Source: Streptomyces cellostaticus (GTDB taxonomy: Bacteria > Actinomycetota > Actinomycetes > Streptomycetales > Streptomycetaceae). Taken from it: 64,000 nt of DNA. Positions 49,602-57,822 of this stretch are shown piece after piece. The notes below the pieces were generated by a model. That model was not told the origin of the DNA, made no database searches, and saw only the letters and a program-made list of their open reading frames with translations. The stretch lies in the NCBI RefSeq assembly GCF_023630175.1, contig NZ_JALLIN010000007.1, forward strand, positions 62,001-126,000. Direction: 5' to 3'. Both the position numbers and the translations under genes were made by a program. Position 1 is the first letter of the stretch. Each line of letters starts with the position of its first letter.

Positions 49602-50255
49602 TCACGGCGCGTTCCGCGCGGTGGCCGGTGCGGTGGCCGTCCGGCGCAGCGCGGACCGCCAGGCGAGGGCGACCGCGGCTTCGACCAGTCCCAGCAGCAC
49701 GAGCCACAGCCCGAGCAGCCGGGTCAGCGCCCGCGCCGACTCGGTGGGCAGGACCAGCACCACGATCCCGGCGACGATGCCGAGCAGCGCGGCGCCGAGG
49801 ACCACCCCGCGGTGCGGGAGGTCCCGGGCGGAGATCGCGGTGTAGAGCGTGACGATGCCGGACGCCAGCCACACGAGCCCGACGATCAGTGACAGCGCGG
49901 CGATGGTCTGCAGCGGGTTGCGCAGGCAGAGCACCCCGGCCAGGACGAACAGCAGAGCGACGAGCAGCCCGGGCAGCCGTTCCCCGGCTCCCTCCCGGGA
50001 GAAGGCGGTGACGAACCGGAGCGCGCCGATGAGCAGCAGGTAGAGGCCGATGAGAACGGCCAGCACGTGCAGGGTCTCGTCCGGCCAGACGAGGATCAGG
50101 ATCCCCGGCACGAGCGTCACGACCGCCGAACCCAGGATCCACAGCCACGACCGGGCGAGCACCGTCATGGCGTCCCCCGGTCCGGACCCCGCGGCCGCCC
50201 CGCCGAACGCATGCGGCGGTCCGGCGCCCGGTGTCGTACCACGCGACTCGGTCAT
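49602..50255 (-). CDS. HdeD family acid-resistance-type membrane protein
   Basis: 217 residues from ATG 50255 (GAGGAGGAGCC upstream). Six transmembrane helices in three pairs with the DUF308/HdeD repeat 'G...L..G.L.L..P' ('ALLFVLAGVLCLRNPLQTIA', 'AALLGIVAGIVVLVLPTESA'). The N-terminal ~45 residues are a Gly/Ala/Pro-rich cytosolic stretch. The family is linked to acid or envelope stress in enterobacteria; the role here is unknown. A long inverted repeat lies 80-140 nt upstream. Confidence 0.82.
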   Translation of the reverse strand: MTESRGTTPGAGPPHAFGGAAAGSGPGDAMTVLARSWLWILGSAVVTLVPGILILVWPDETLHVLAVLIGLYLLLIGALRFVTAFSREGAGERLPGLLVALLFVLAGVLCLRNPLQTIAALSLIVGLVWLASGIVTLYTAISARDLPHRGVVLGAALLGIVAGIVVLVLPTESARALTRLLGLWLVLLGLVEAAVALAWRSALRRTATAPATARNAP

Positions 50256-50720
50256 GGCTCCTCCTCGCGTGAGCGACGGGGGCGTCTCCGGACCGCCGGC
50301 GGGGCGGCGCGCGAACCCCTCGACCGCAAGCCTTCCGTTCCGGTCGCCGGGAGGGATCACCCACCACGGGTGATCCCTCCCGGCGACCGGAACGGGTGGG
50401 GTGCGTGGCTCGGGGCGAGGCACGCGGAGGGGGTCCGTGATGACGGCGGCGAGTGCCGTCACCGCCTCCCGGCCCCCGGCCGGCCGCGCCGCGCGCGGCC
50501 GGGACGCCCGCTCCCGCGTACCACGCCCGGGCCGCGGCGGCTTCGCCGCGCCACCGGTCCGGGCCGGACGTGTTCGCGGTACCGGCGCGCCATCCGGCGA
50601 CGTGGATACCGGCTCGGCGGGCCGCGCGCCCCGCGGATCCAGGCGGCCGGTCCCGTGCCGGCGGGCGCGTCGGGGGGGCCGGGCCGGCCGGGGCCGGGCC
50701 CACAGGGAGACGGCCGGCCC
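50256..50720. other. Gene-free region upstream of the HdeD gene
   Basis: About 465 nt. Apart from the 28-bp inverted repeat at 50335-50395 and the HdeD ribosome site, frames are only Arg/Gly/Pro-rich. The HdeD promoter should lie between 50256 and the inverted repeat; I could not pick a clear one. Confidence 0.4.
50335..50395. repeat. Perfect 28-bp inverted repeat with 5-nt loop
   Basis: Left arm 50335-50362 and right arm 50368-50395 are perfect reverse complements; the loop is ACCAC. The arms begin CCGTTCCGGTCGCC and end GGCGACCGGAACGG. It probably terminates the small gene at 50721, though the stop is 325 nt away. The length and perfection are also what a recently inserted palindromic element would show. 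Confidence 0.85.
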
Positions 50721-50918
50721 TCACTCCGGGAGTTGCCGCATCTCCACGACGCGCAGTCCCAGTGACTGGCAGCGGACCAGCAGCCCGTACAGATGCGCCT
50801 GGTCGATGATCCGGCCGAACAGGACGGTCTGGCCGGACATCATCACATGGTCCAGCTCGGGGAAGGCCTTGGTCAGGGTCTCCGACATGTGTCCATCGAC
50901 GCGGATCTCGTAGCGCAT
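50721..50918 (-). CDS. Small conserved hypothetical protein
   Basis: 65 residues, MRYEIRVDGHMSETLTKAFP at the start and 'MMSGQTVLFGRIIDQAHLYG' in the middle, ending 'LLVRCQSLGLRVVEMRQLPE'. The pattern beta-alpha-beta-beta-alpha-beta suggests a small ferredoxin-like or ACT-like fold. GGGAGAACGGCAC precedes the ATG. I have seen similar small proteins in actinobacteria but know no function for them. It stands alone. Confidence 0.65.
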   Translation of the reverse strand: MRYEIRVDGHMSETLTKAFPELDHVMMSGQTVLFGRIIDQAHLYGLLVRCQSLGLRVVEMRQLPE

Positions 50919-51042
50919 GTGCCGTTCTCCCGCCGCGGGCCGCCTGCGGTCTCACCAGCGATCCTGCTCCGCCCCCGGGGCCTCGGACCTCACCCGGCAC
51001 AGGTGATACGGACCCGGCGGCCGTCGCGTCCGGGTGGTCGCG

Positions 51043-51561
51043 TCAGTGGGTCAGCGCGATCTTGAAGGCGATGATCACCAGGCCGAGCAGCAGGTTGACG
51101 GCCGCGGTGACGGACACCAGCCGCCAGGACGCTCCGGCCCGCCGGGCGCCGACCGCCGACCAGCCCACCTGGCCGGCCACGGCCACCGCGACCGCGAGCC
51201 ACACGGCACCCGCCACGTCCAGCCCCAGCAACGGGCTCACGGCGACGGCGACGGCCGGCGGGACGGCCGCCTCGACGATCGGCCACTCCTCGCGGCAGAC
51301 CCGCAGGACGGACGTGCGGGTCAGCGACCGCTGTGCGAGCCGCGCCCCGAACAGCGTGGCGTGGACGTGCCCGACCCAGAAGACGAGACCGGTGAGCACC
51401 AGCAGCAGCACCAGTTGGGCCCGGGGGAAACTGCCCAGCCCACCGGCCCCGATGGCCACCGACGCGGCGAGCATCGATCCGTAGACGGCGCTCGTGTAGT
51501 CGGCGTGGGTGCGGCGCTCGGCGCGCCGTGTCCGTGCGGTGGTCGGGCGGGTCGAGGACAT
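51043..51561 (-). CDS. Four-helix membrane protein of unknown function
   Basis: 172 residues from ATG 51561 (AAGGGATGTGCCG upstream; a GTG two codons earlier is possible). Four or five hydrophobic helices: 'YTSAVYGSMLAASVAIGAGG', 'LVLLLVLTGLVFWVGHVHAT', 'AAVPPAVAVAVSPLLGLDVA' and 'AVNLLLGLVIIAFKIALTH'. His residues in 'VGHVHATLF' are within the membrane. No known family recognised. The MFS gene upstream ends 18 nt before its start region, so the two are probably co-transcribed. Confidence 0.72.
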   Translation of the reverse strand: MSSTRPTTARTRRAERRTHADYTSAVYGSMLAASVAIGAGGLGSFPRAQLVLLLVLTGLVFWVGHVHATLFGARLAQRSLTRTSVLRVCREEWPIVEAAVPPAVAVAVSPLLGLDVAGAVWLAVAVAVAGQVGWSAVGARRAGASWRLVSVTAAVNLLLGLVIIAFKIALTH

Positions 51562-51579
51562 CGGCACATCCCTTCGCGC

Positions 51580-53217
51580 TCACTGCGCCGGGCCGTCGGC
51601 GCCGGCCGGAGCGCCGCGCTCCGGCCGCGTGCCGCCGCGCTTCGGCGCGGTCGGCAGGTGGGGCGTGACCAGGAAGCTCGCGAGGGTGATCGCGCCCGTG
51701 GCGAGGATCGCCGCCTTCAGCCCGCCGAGCTGGGCCGAGGCGTACGAGTCCGTGATGGTGTCGACCTCGGCCGGAGGGAATCCGGCTCGCTGGGCCGCGG
51801 TGCGCACCTGGTCCGTGGGCACGAAGGTGACACCGGCTTCGAGGGCCACGCCGGTCTGCTGCTTGGTCTGCGCCGACAGCAGCGGATCGTTCTGCACGTC
51901 CGCGGTGAACGCGTGGGCCAGCGCTCCGATCAGCATGGAACCGATGAGCGCGGTGCCCAGCGCCGAACCGAGGTTCTGCGCGGTGAACTGCAGGCCGCCG
52001 ACCTCGCTGCGTTCCGCCTCGCCCACGCTGGACTGCACGACGTTGCCGAGCTGCGAGGCGAGCAGGCCCATGCCGATGCCGAGCACGGCCATGGCGGCGG
52101 CGAACTGCGCGTCGTCGATGACGGGGTCGATGGTGGTCAGCAGCCACACGATGGCCACGGTCAGCGTCAGCAGGGCGAGCCGTACGACCCGGCGCGGCCC
52201 CAGGGTCCGGCCGAGCGGGGCGGCGGTCAGCGAGGTGACGAGCATCGTGATGGACACCGGCAGCAGCCGCAGCCCCGTCCGGAAGGCGTCGAACCCCTGC
52301 ACCACCTGCAGATACAGCGGAATGGTGAAGAACAGTCCCAGCAGGATCAGGTTCTGGCTCAGCAGGGTCAGCAGCCCGGACCGCAGCGGCGGCACCCGGA
52401 ACAGCGACAGGTGCACCAGCGGATCGGCGCCCCCGGCCTCCCGGGCCCGGTCCCAGCGTACGAAGACGGACAGCACGGCCACCCCGGCGCCGACGACGAA
52501 CAGGGTCGGCGAGAAGCCGAGGACGGTGAAGGGCGGGTTGCGCGGCTGCACCCAGCCCCAGGTGCTGCTCTGCAGCACCCCCAGCACGCCGAGCGCCAGG
52601 CCGGCCGCCGAGAGCACCGCGCCGACCACGTCCAGCCCGGGCGCCGGCCCGGTCCGGCCGGACTCCGTGATCACCCGGTGGAAGCACAGGACGGCGATGA
52701 CGACCACGACCTCGCCCGCGAAGACCAGCCGCCAGGTCAGATACGTGGTCACCCAGCCGCCGAGCAGCGGACCGACCGCGATCCCCGCACCCGCCAGCCC
52801 GCCGATCACCCCGTAGGCGACCGCCCGGTCCTTGCCCCGGTAGGACTCGGCGACCAGGGCCGCCATGGCCGGCAGCACCATGGCGGCGCCCAGCCCCTCG
52901 ATGACGGACCAGCCCAGGGCGAGGACCCACAGGGCGGGCGCCAGGGCGGTCAGGGCCGACCCGGTGCCGTACACGACCAGACCGAGGAGGAAGAGGCGAC
53001 GGCGGCCGTGGATGTCGCCGAGCCTGCCTCCGATGATCATGAATGCCGCCATGACCAGCGCGTACAGGGTGATGACGGCCTGGATGGCGGTGACCTCGGT
53101 GTCGAAGTCCTCGACCAGCCGGCTGATGGAGACGTTCATGACGGACGTGTCCAGCACCATGAGGAACTGCGCCGTACCCAGCACCATCAGCGCTCGCCAA
53201 TGTCTCACGCTCTCCAC
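51580..53217 (-). CDS. MFS transporter, DHA2 (EmrB/QacA) family
   Basis: 545 residues, 14 transmembrane helices. Motif D1-like 'MVLDTSVMNVSISRLVEDFD', motif A 'MIIGGRLGDIHGRRRLFLLG', motif C 'GGLAGAGIAVGPLLGGWVTT'. Such pumps export drugs by proton antiport. A start at GTG 53217 was kept; GTG 53208 is possible. The LuxR-type regulator gene ends 19 nt upstream on the same strand, and the small membrane protein follows, suggesting an operon controlled by, or cotranscribed with, the regulator. Confidence 0.9.
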   Translation of the reverse strand: MESVRHWRALMVLGTAQFLMVLDTSVMNVSISRLVEDFDTEVTAIQAVITLYALVMAAFMIIGGRLGDIHGRRRLFLLGLVVYGTGSALTALAPALWVLALGWSVIEGLGAAMVLPAMAALVAESYRGKDRAVAYGVIGGLAGAGIAVGPLLGGWVTTYLTWRLVFAGEVVVVIAVLCFHRVITESGRTGPAPGLDVVGAVLSAAGLALGVLGVLQSSTWGWVQPRNPPFTVLGFSPTLFVVGAGVAVLSVFVRWDRAREAGGADPLVHLSLFRVPPLRSGLLTLLSQNLILLGLFFTIPLYLQVVQGFDAFRTGLRLLPVSITMLVTSLTAAPLGRTLGPRRVVRLALLTLTVAIVWLLTTIDPVIDDAQFAAAMAVLGIGMGLLASQLGNVVQSSVGEAERSEVGGLQFTAQNLGSALGTALIGSMLIGALAHAFTADVQNDPLLSAQTKQQTGVALEAGVTFVPTDQVRTAAQRAGFPPAEVDTITDSYASAQLGGLKAAILATGAITLASFLVTPHLPTAPKRGGTRPERGAPAGADGPAQ

Positions 53218-53236
53218 CTCACCGATTTCCGCCGGG

Positions 53237-55960
53237 TCAGATCAGTCCGCGTTCGCGGGCCCGCCGCACCGCGTCGCCGCGCCGGTTCACGCCCAGCTTC
53301 CGGTAGACGCTCTTGAGGTGGGTCTTCACGGTGTTGACCGACACGTACAGGTCGGCGGCGATCTCCTCCGTGGACATCATCTGAGCGAGCCGGCACAGCA
53401 CCTCGCGCTCGCGTCCGCTCAGTTCCTCGACCACGAGGGGCGCGGGCTCCGGGGCAGCGCCCGGACGGGCCCGGGAGGCGGGGCCGCCGGGGGTGAGCCA
53501 GCCGGTGGCCAGGGCCTGCAGGGGCGGGGTGTCCAGGAGCTGCCGGATCCGCGCTCCGGCCTCGGTGAAGGGGCGCCGCAGACGTTCGCCCCGGGCCTCC
53601 AGCAGGGCACGGGCGAGCAGTTTCCGGGCGGTGGCCTCGTCCCCGTCCTCCTGAGCCGCGTGCGCGCGCACCAGCGCGGCCCGGACGGTGACCGCGGGAC
53701 CGGTACGGTCCCAGTCGCCCACCCGGTCGAGGAGGGCGGTCGCCGCGTCGCGGTTGCCGGCGGCGAGCTGGGCCCGGGCCAGCTCCGCCGCGTACGCGGG
53801 CTCGCCGTCGTACGGCACCTCGTCCAGCACCTTCGCGGCGGAGTCCGGCCTGCCCTCGGCCAGATGGGCCGCGGCGGTGACCAGCGCGGTGTGCACCTCC
53901 GCCCAGGGGGAGGCCGTCAGGGCCGGTATGTCGCGGTCGGCCGCGGCCGCCGCGGCCCGCGGCTCGCCCCGGGCCAGCAGCAGGCGTGCCGTCGCCAGGG
54001 ACCGGCCGGCCGCGGTCACCGGGTCGAGCGGGGCCGCACCGGAGCCCGCCGACTCGTCCAGCAGGCCACGCGCCCGCGTGAGGTCGTCGCGTTCGACGGC
54101 CACGGCGGCCAGTACCAGTTGTCCCAGCCCGGGGCCGGAGGGGCGACCCAGCCCGAACCGCTCCGTCTCGTTCAACGCGGCCATGGCCTGGCGCTCCGCC
54201 CTGCAGAGCCAGCCGTTCAGATAGTCGATCAGGGCCAGGTGGCCGAGGGAGTCCTCCCGGGGCAGCGCCGTCGGCGCGCCGCCGGGACAGCCGGCCGCCT
54301 CGGTCAGGGCGTCGCGGGCGTCGTCGAAGCGTCCGGCCCACAGCCGGGCGGATCCCAGGTGGGTGAGCAGCAGGGCGGTGAGTTCGGGGTGCTTCTCCAG
54401 GAGCTCGGCGGGGACCTCGCCACGCAGTCGGGCGGCCTGCGCCACCGCCCGCTCGGCCCGGCCGGGCGATCCGGTCAGCCGGGCCGCCAGTGCCTCCAGC
54501 AGGACGCAGCTCAGCCGGGCCGCCGCGTCGGACGCCGGCGCGGGCGGGACCTCCCCGGCCAGGTGGCCGCCTCCGGGGCGCGGGCCGTCCACCGCGCGCA
54601 GGCTGTCCCCGGCCCGGCGCAGATGGCTCAGGCCGCGCTCCACGTCGCGGCCCGACAGGTCCCGCGCGGCGCGCACCAGTTCCGCCGCCGCGCCCGGGAC
54701 CTCGGGTCCCATCCGGGCGAACAACTCGGTCAGGTCGTCAGCGCGCAGGCCCGTGAAGAGCTGGCCGATCGCCAGGTCGTCGACGAGGGCGCGGGTGGTG
54801 AACTCCCAGTCGCCCGCGGCGGCGCCGTGTGCCAGGGCCTCCGGCAGGGACCCGGAGGCCCGCAGCCAGCGCGCGGCACGCCGGTGGAGTTCCGGTTCGC
54901 GGCCGGGCGAGCGGACCCGCAGGTGGGTCCGCAGGATCTCGCCGAAGAGCGGGTGCAGCCGGTACCAGGAGTGCCCGAGGTCCTCCACGAACGCGTTCTG
55001 GGTGTGCAGCCCGGCCAGCTCCGGCTCGACGCCGCCGGTGCCGGTCAGCGCCTCCGCCAGTTCGGGGCAGAACCGCTCCATGACGCTGACGCCCAGCAGC
55101 AGGTCCTGGGTCCGGGCCGGCTGCCGTTTCAGCACCTCGGCGAGCAGGAAGTCGGCGATCGTGCTCCGGCCGGCCTCGAAGTCCGCCAGGTACGTCTCGG
55201 GGTCGGGGTGCTGCTGGGCGGCCATGGCGCACAGGCGCAGCCCGGCGGCCCAGCCGCGGGTGCGCTCCACCAGGGCCCGGGTGGCCTCGGTGGACAGCCG
55301 CAGGCCGTGCCGCTCCAGCAGGGCGGCCGCCTCGTCGGCGGTGAAGGCCAGCTCGGCGTCCCGGATCTCGGTCATGGCGGCAGCGGCCCGGTAGCGGTGC
55401 AGCGGCAGCAGCGGCTCGGTGCGGGTGACGAGGATCAGGCGCAGACCCGGCCCGGCGTGGTGCAGCACGAACTCCAGTTGCTCCGCGATCCGCGGGGCGG
55501 TCACCCGGTCGAACTCGTCGAGCACGAGGACGGCGGGGCGCACCCGTCCGCTCAGCTCGTCGGCGAGGCGGGCCAGCAGGGTGCGGTCGACCCGGCCGGC
55601 GTCCCCGGGGCAGCCGATCTCGGCGGGCAGGGGTACGCCCGCGGCGCGCAGGGCCTGCAGGACGTAGGCCCAGAACATCCCGCAGCCCTGGTCCTCCGCC
55701 TCGTTGGTGAACCAGGCGACCGGCTGTCCGAGCCGGGCGGCCCAGTCCGCCACCAGCAGGGTCTTGCCCGCGCCGGCCGAGCCGTTGACCATCGTCAGCG
55801 GGGTGTCGAGGGCCTGGTCGAGGTGTTCGGTCAGCCGCCGCCGGCGCAGGAACGTGGCCGGCCTGGCGGGCAGGGCGAAGCGGGTCTGCAGAAACGGCTC
55901 TCCCAGCGGGTCGACGTACCCGACGGCTGGTCCCCGTGTGTTCTCGTGTCTCGCAGCCAC
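53237..55960 (-). CDS. LuxR-family regulator of the MalT/LAL type
   Basis: 907 residues. N-terminal AAA-like NTPase with Walker A 'MVNGSAGAGKTLLVADWAAR' (~58-78) and Walker B-like 'RPAVLVLDEFDRVTA'. A long helical/TPR region follows. The C-terminal LuxR HTH at ~845-905 reads 'LSGREREVLCRLAQMMSTEE' then 'VSVNTVKTHLKSVYRKLGVN'. This is the large ATP-binding LuxR architecture, in which ligand and ATP binding drive oligomerisation on DNA. It lies directly upstream of the MFS gene and may control it. The start is GTG 55960. Confidence 0.92.
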   Translation of the reverse strand: MAARHENTRGPAVGYVDPLGEPFLQTRFALPARPATFLRRRRLTEHLDQALDTPLTMVNGSAGAGKTLLVADWAARLGQPVAWFTNEAEDQGCGMFWAYVLQALRAAGVPLPAEIGCPGDAGRVDRTLLARLADELSGRVRPAVLVLDEFDRVTAPRIAEQLEFVLHHAGPGLRLILVTRTEPLLPLHRYRAAAAMTEIRDAELAFTADEAAALLERHGLRLSTEATRALVERTRGWAAGLRLCAMAAQQHPDPETYLADFEAGRSTIADFLLAEVLKRQPARTQDLLLGVSVMERFCPELAEALTGTGGVEPELAGLHTQNAFVEDLGHSWYRLHPLFGEILRTHLRVRSPGREPELHRRAARWLRASGSLPEALAHGAAAGDWEFTTRALVDDLAIGQLFTGLRADDLTELFARMGPEVPGAAAELVRAARDLSGRDVERGLSHLRRAGDSLRAVDGPRPGGGHLAGEVPPAPASDAAARLSCVLLEALAARLTGSPGRAERAVAQAARLRGEVPAELLEKHPELTALLLTHLGSARLWAGRFDDARDALTEAAGCPGGAPTALPREDSLGHLALIDYLNGWLCRAERQAMAALNETERFGLGRPSGPGLGQLVLAAVAVERDDLTRARGLLDESAGSGAAPLDPVTAAGRSLATARLLLARGEPRAAAAAADRDIPALTASPWAEVHTALVTAAAHLAEGRPDSAAKVLDEVPYDGEPAYAAELARAQLAAGNRDAATALLDRVGDWDRTGPAVTVRAALVRAHAAQEDGDEATARKLLARALLEARGERLRRPFTEAGARIRQLLDTPPLQALATGWLTPGGPASRARPGAAPEPAPLVVEELSGREREVLCRLAQMMSTEEIAADLYVSVNTVKTHLKSVYRKLGVNRRGDAVRRARERGLI

Positions 55961-56122
55961 GGGGTCATCACCCCCGTCCGAGGGCCGGTGGACGCTTGCT
56001 CTCCACGATCAGGATCGCAGTGTTCCCGTCCCCGCGCAGTTCGCACCGGGACGGACCGGGCGGGCCATGGCCTCCGGGGCGCCGCCGCGTCCGGCGGACC
56101 GCGGCCGGGGGCCGGGTCCCGG

Positions 56123-57697
56123 TCAGGTGCCGTCCGCGGGCGGGCGCGTCGTCTCGCGCGCGGCGGGGAGCCGGGTGCGGCCGGACGCCGCGAGAAGCGC
56201 GAGCACCGCCAGGGCGCCGAGCAGCACGAGGACCAGCAGCAGGACCGTGAGCACGGTCGGGTGGTTCCAGAGCGCGAAGACCAGCGCGATGATCAGCAGC
56301 ACGGCGAGGGTGACGATCCGGCGGTGGGCCAGTGTCCAGGGGCCGACGCGTCCGGTGCCGACGTGGTGGGCGGCCGCCCAGCGCGCGGCCGAGTCCGCCG
56401 TGCGGTCGGACGCGCCGCGGACGGCCACGGGCAGCCGGCCGGGCCCGACGAAGTAGGCGCCGAGCGCGATGACGACGCCGAGGACGACGGCCGTGCGCAG
56501 GCTGACCCGCAGGAAGCGCAGCAGGGTGTCGAAGACGGCCGCGGCGGCGGCCTTCGACTGCACCTGCGGCGGCAGGTGGTCGAGGTAGTAGTGGCGGGCC
56601 ACGACCAGGGCGACGGCCACCACCAGGCAGGCGAAGGCGGCACCCAGCGCGGTGCGCGCGAGCGCTCTTCGGCGGCCGTGGGCCAGGAACACCCCGGCGG
56701 CGCCGAGGACGACGACGAGCACCGGGAACCAGTTGCCGACGACGTCCAGGAGGTGGGCGGCCTTGCGGGCCTTGGCGAGTTCCTCGGACTGGAACAGCAC
56801 CAGCTGCTTGTTCACCGGCGGAATGTGGGCGGCCGGCTTCAGGCCGGCGTTCACCAGCTCCTGTTTGACCCGGTCGACGGCCGTGCCCACGTCCAGGGTG
56901 ACCGTGCCGTCGCTGACGCCGACCGCGCCGCGCCCCTGGCCGGTCAGGGCGTGCACCACGGCGGTGTGGGCGGCGCGGTTGGCCGTGTTCCACACCGTGG
57001 CGAACGCGTCGCTGTCGACGACGCGGGTGGCGGTCTTCTCGATGGCCTGGTTGGCGAGGGAGTCGAGCTGCGGTCCCAGCGCCCTGACCGCGTCGGCGGC
57101 GAGCGGCGGCAGGCCCTGGGACCGCAGCCAGGAGGCGAGGTCCGCGGCGGCCCGCTGACCGTCCACGTGGGCGCCGACGGCCTCGGTGATCCGCTGGACG
57201 GCGGCGTCCTGGATCGCGGGGTCGGTGGCCAGCGGATCGACCGTGGCCACGTAGCGGTCGGTGTCGAGCACGATGTCGTGCACCCAGGTCGCGAGCAGCG
57301 CGACGGGGACGAGGACGCAGGTCAGCACGATCAGCACGGCCGAGGCGACCGCGCGCGCCACATGCCCCGCACCGCCGCCCCGCCGTGCCCCGCCGCCCCC
57401 GCCGCCGGTGCCGGGCCCCGGTCCGGGTGGCCCGCCCGGCGGCGGCCGGTCGGCGGGGCCGTTCCCGTGCGCGGGGGGGCCGGGGTCGCGCGGGCCGGAA
57501 CCGGCTGGAGGTGGAGCCTGGTCCGGGTGCTCGGGGTCGGATCCCGCCACGGGCGGGTCCTGTCGCCGGTGCCCGCCACCGGAACCCGACGCGGGCGAGG
57601 CAGGACCGGGGTGCTCGGGGTCGGGGCCGGGTGCGTGCGGGTCGGGTGAGGCGGGCACGTGGGGCCTCCGGCGTGGTAGGGGCCTGAACATCCCCAT
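56123..57697 (-). CDS. Large membrane protein with Pro-rich cytosolic N-terminus
   Basis: 524 residues. The first ~105 residues are a Pro/Gly/Asp-rich low-complexity region. A transmembrane helix follows ('AVASAVLIVLTCVLVPVALL'). A ~200-residue extracytoplasmic helical region comes next ('DTDRYVATVDPLATDPAIQD', 'ASWLRSQGLPPLAADAVRAL'), then four or five helices including 'WFPVLVVVLGAAGVFLAHG'. This layout is common to uncharacterised actinobacterial integral membrane proteins with a central 'TDRYV.TV.PLA..P.VQ' domain. Function is unknown. The sigma-CAP gene copy 2 ends 125 nt upstream. Confidence 0.78.
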   Translation of the reverse strand: MGMFRPLPRRRPHVPASPDPHAPGPDPEHPGPASPASGSGGGHRRQDPPVAGSDPEHPDQAPPPAGSGPRDPGPPAHGNGPADRPPPGGPPGPGPGTGGGGGGARRGGGAGHVARAVASAVLIVLTCVLVPVALLATWVHDIVLDTDRYVATVDPLATDPAIQDAAVQRITEAVGAHVDGQRAAADLASWLRSQGLPPLAADAVRALGPQLDSLANQAIEKTATRVVDSDAFATVWNTANRAAHTAVVHALTGQGRGAVGVSDGTVTLDVGTAVDRVKQELVNAGLKPAAHIPPVNKQLVLFQSEELAKARKAAHLLDVVGNWFPVLVVVLGAAGVFLAHGRRRALARTALGAAFACLVVAVALVVARHYYLDHLPPQVQSKAAAAAVFDTLLRFLRVSLRTAVVLGVVIALGAYFVGPGRLPVAVRGASDRTADSAARWAAAHHVGTGRVGPWTLAHRRIVTLAVLLIIALVFALWNHPTVLTVLLLVLVLLGALAVLALLAASGRTRLPAARETTRPPADGT

Positions 57698-57822
57698 TGC
57701 GTCAGTCCCCCGGGCTCGACGCGCGCTGGGTAGACCGGACGGGCGAGCGGCAGGGGTCCTTCGCGCCGTGCGCGGGGCCGTACGGGCGATGCCGGGCGGA
57801 CTTCTCCCGCACCGGCGCCCCG

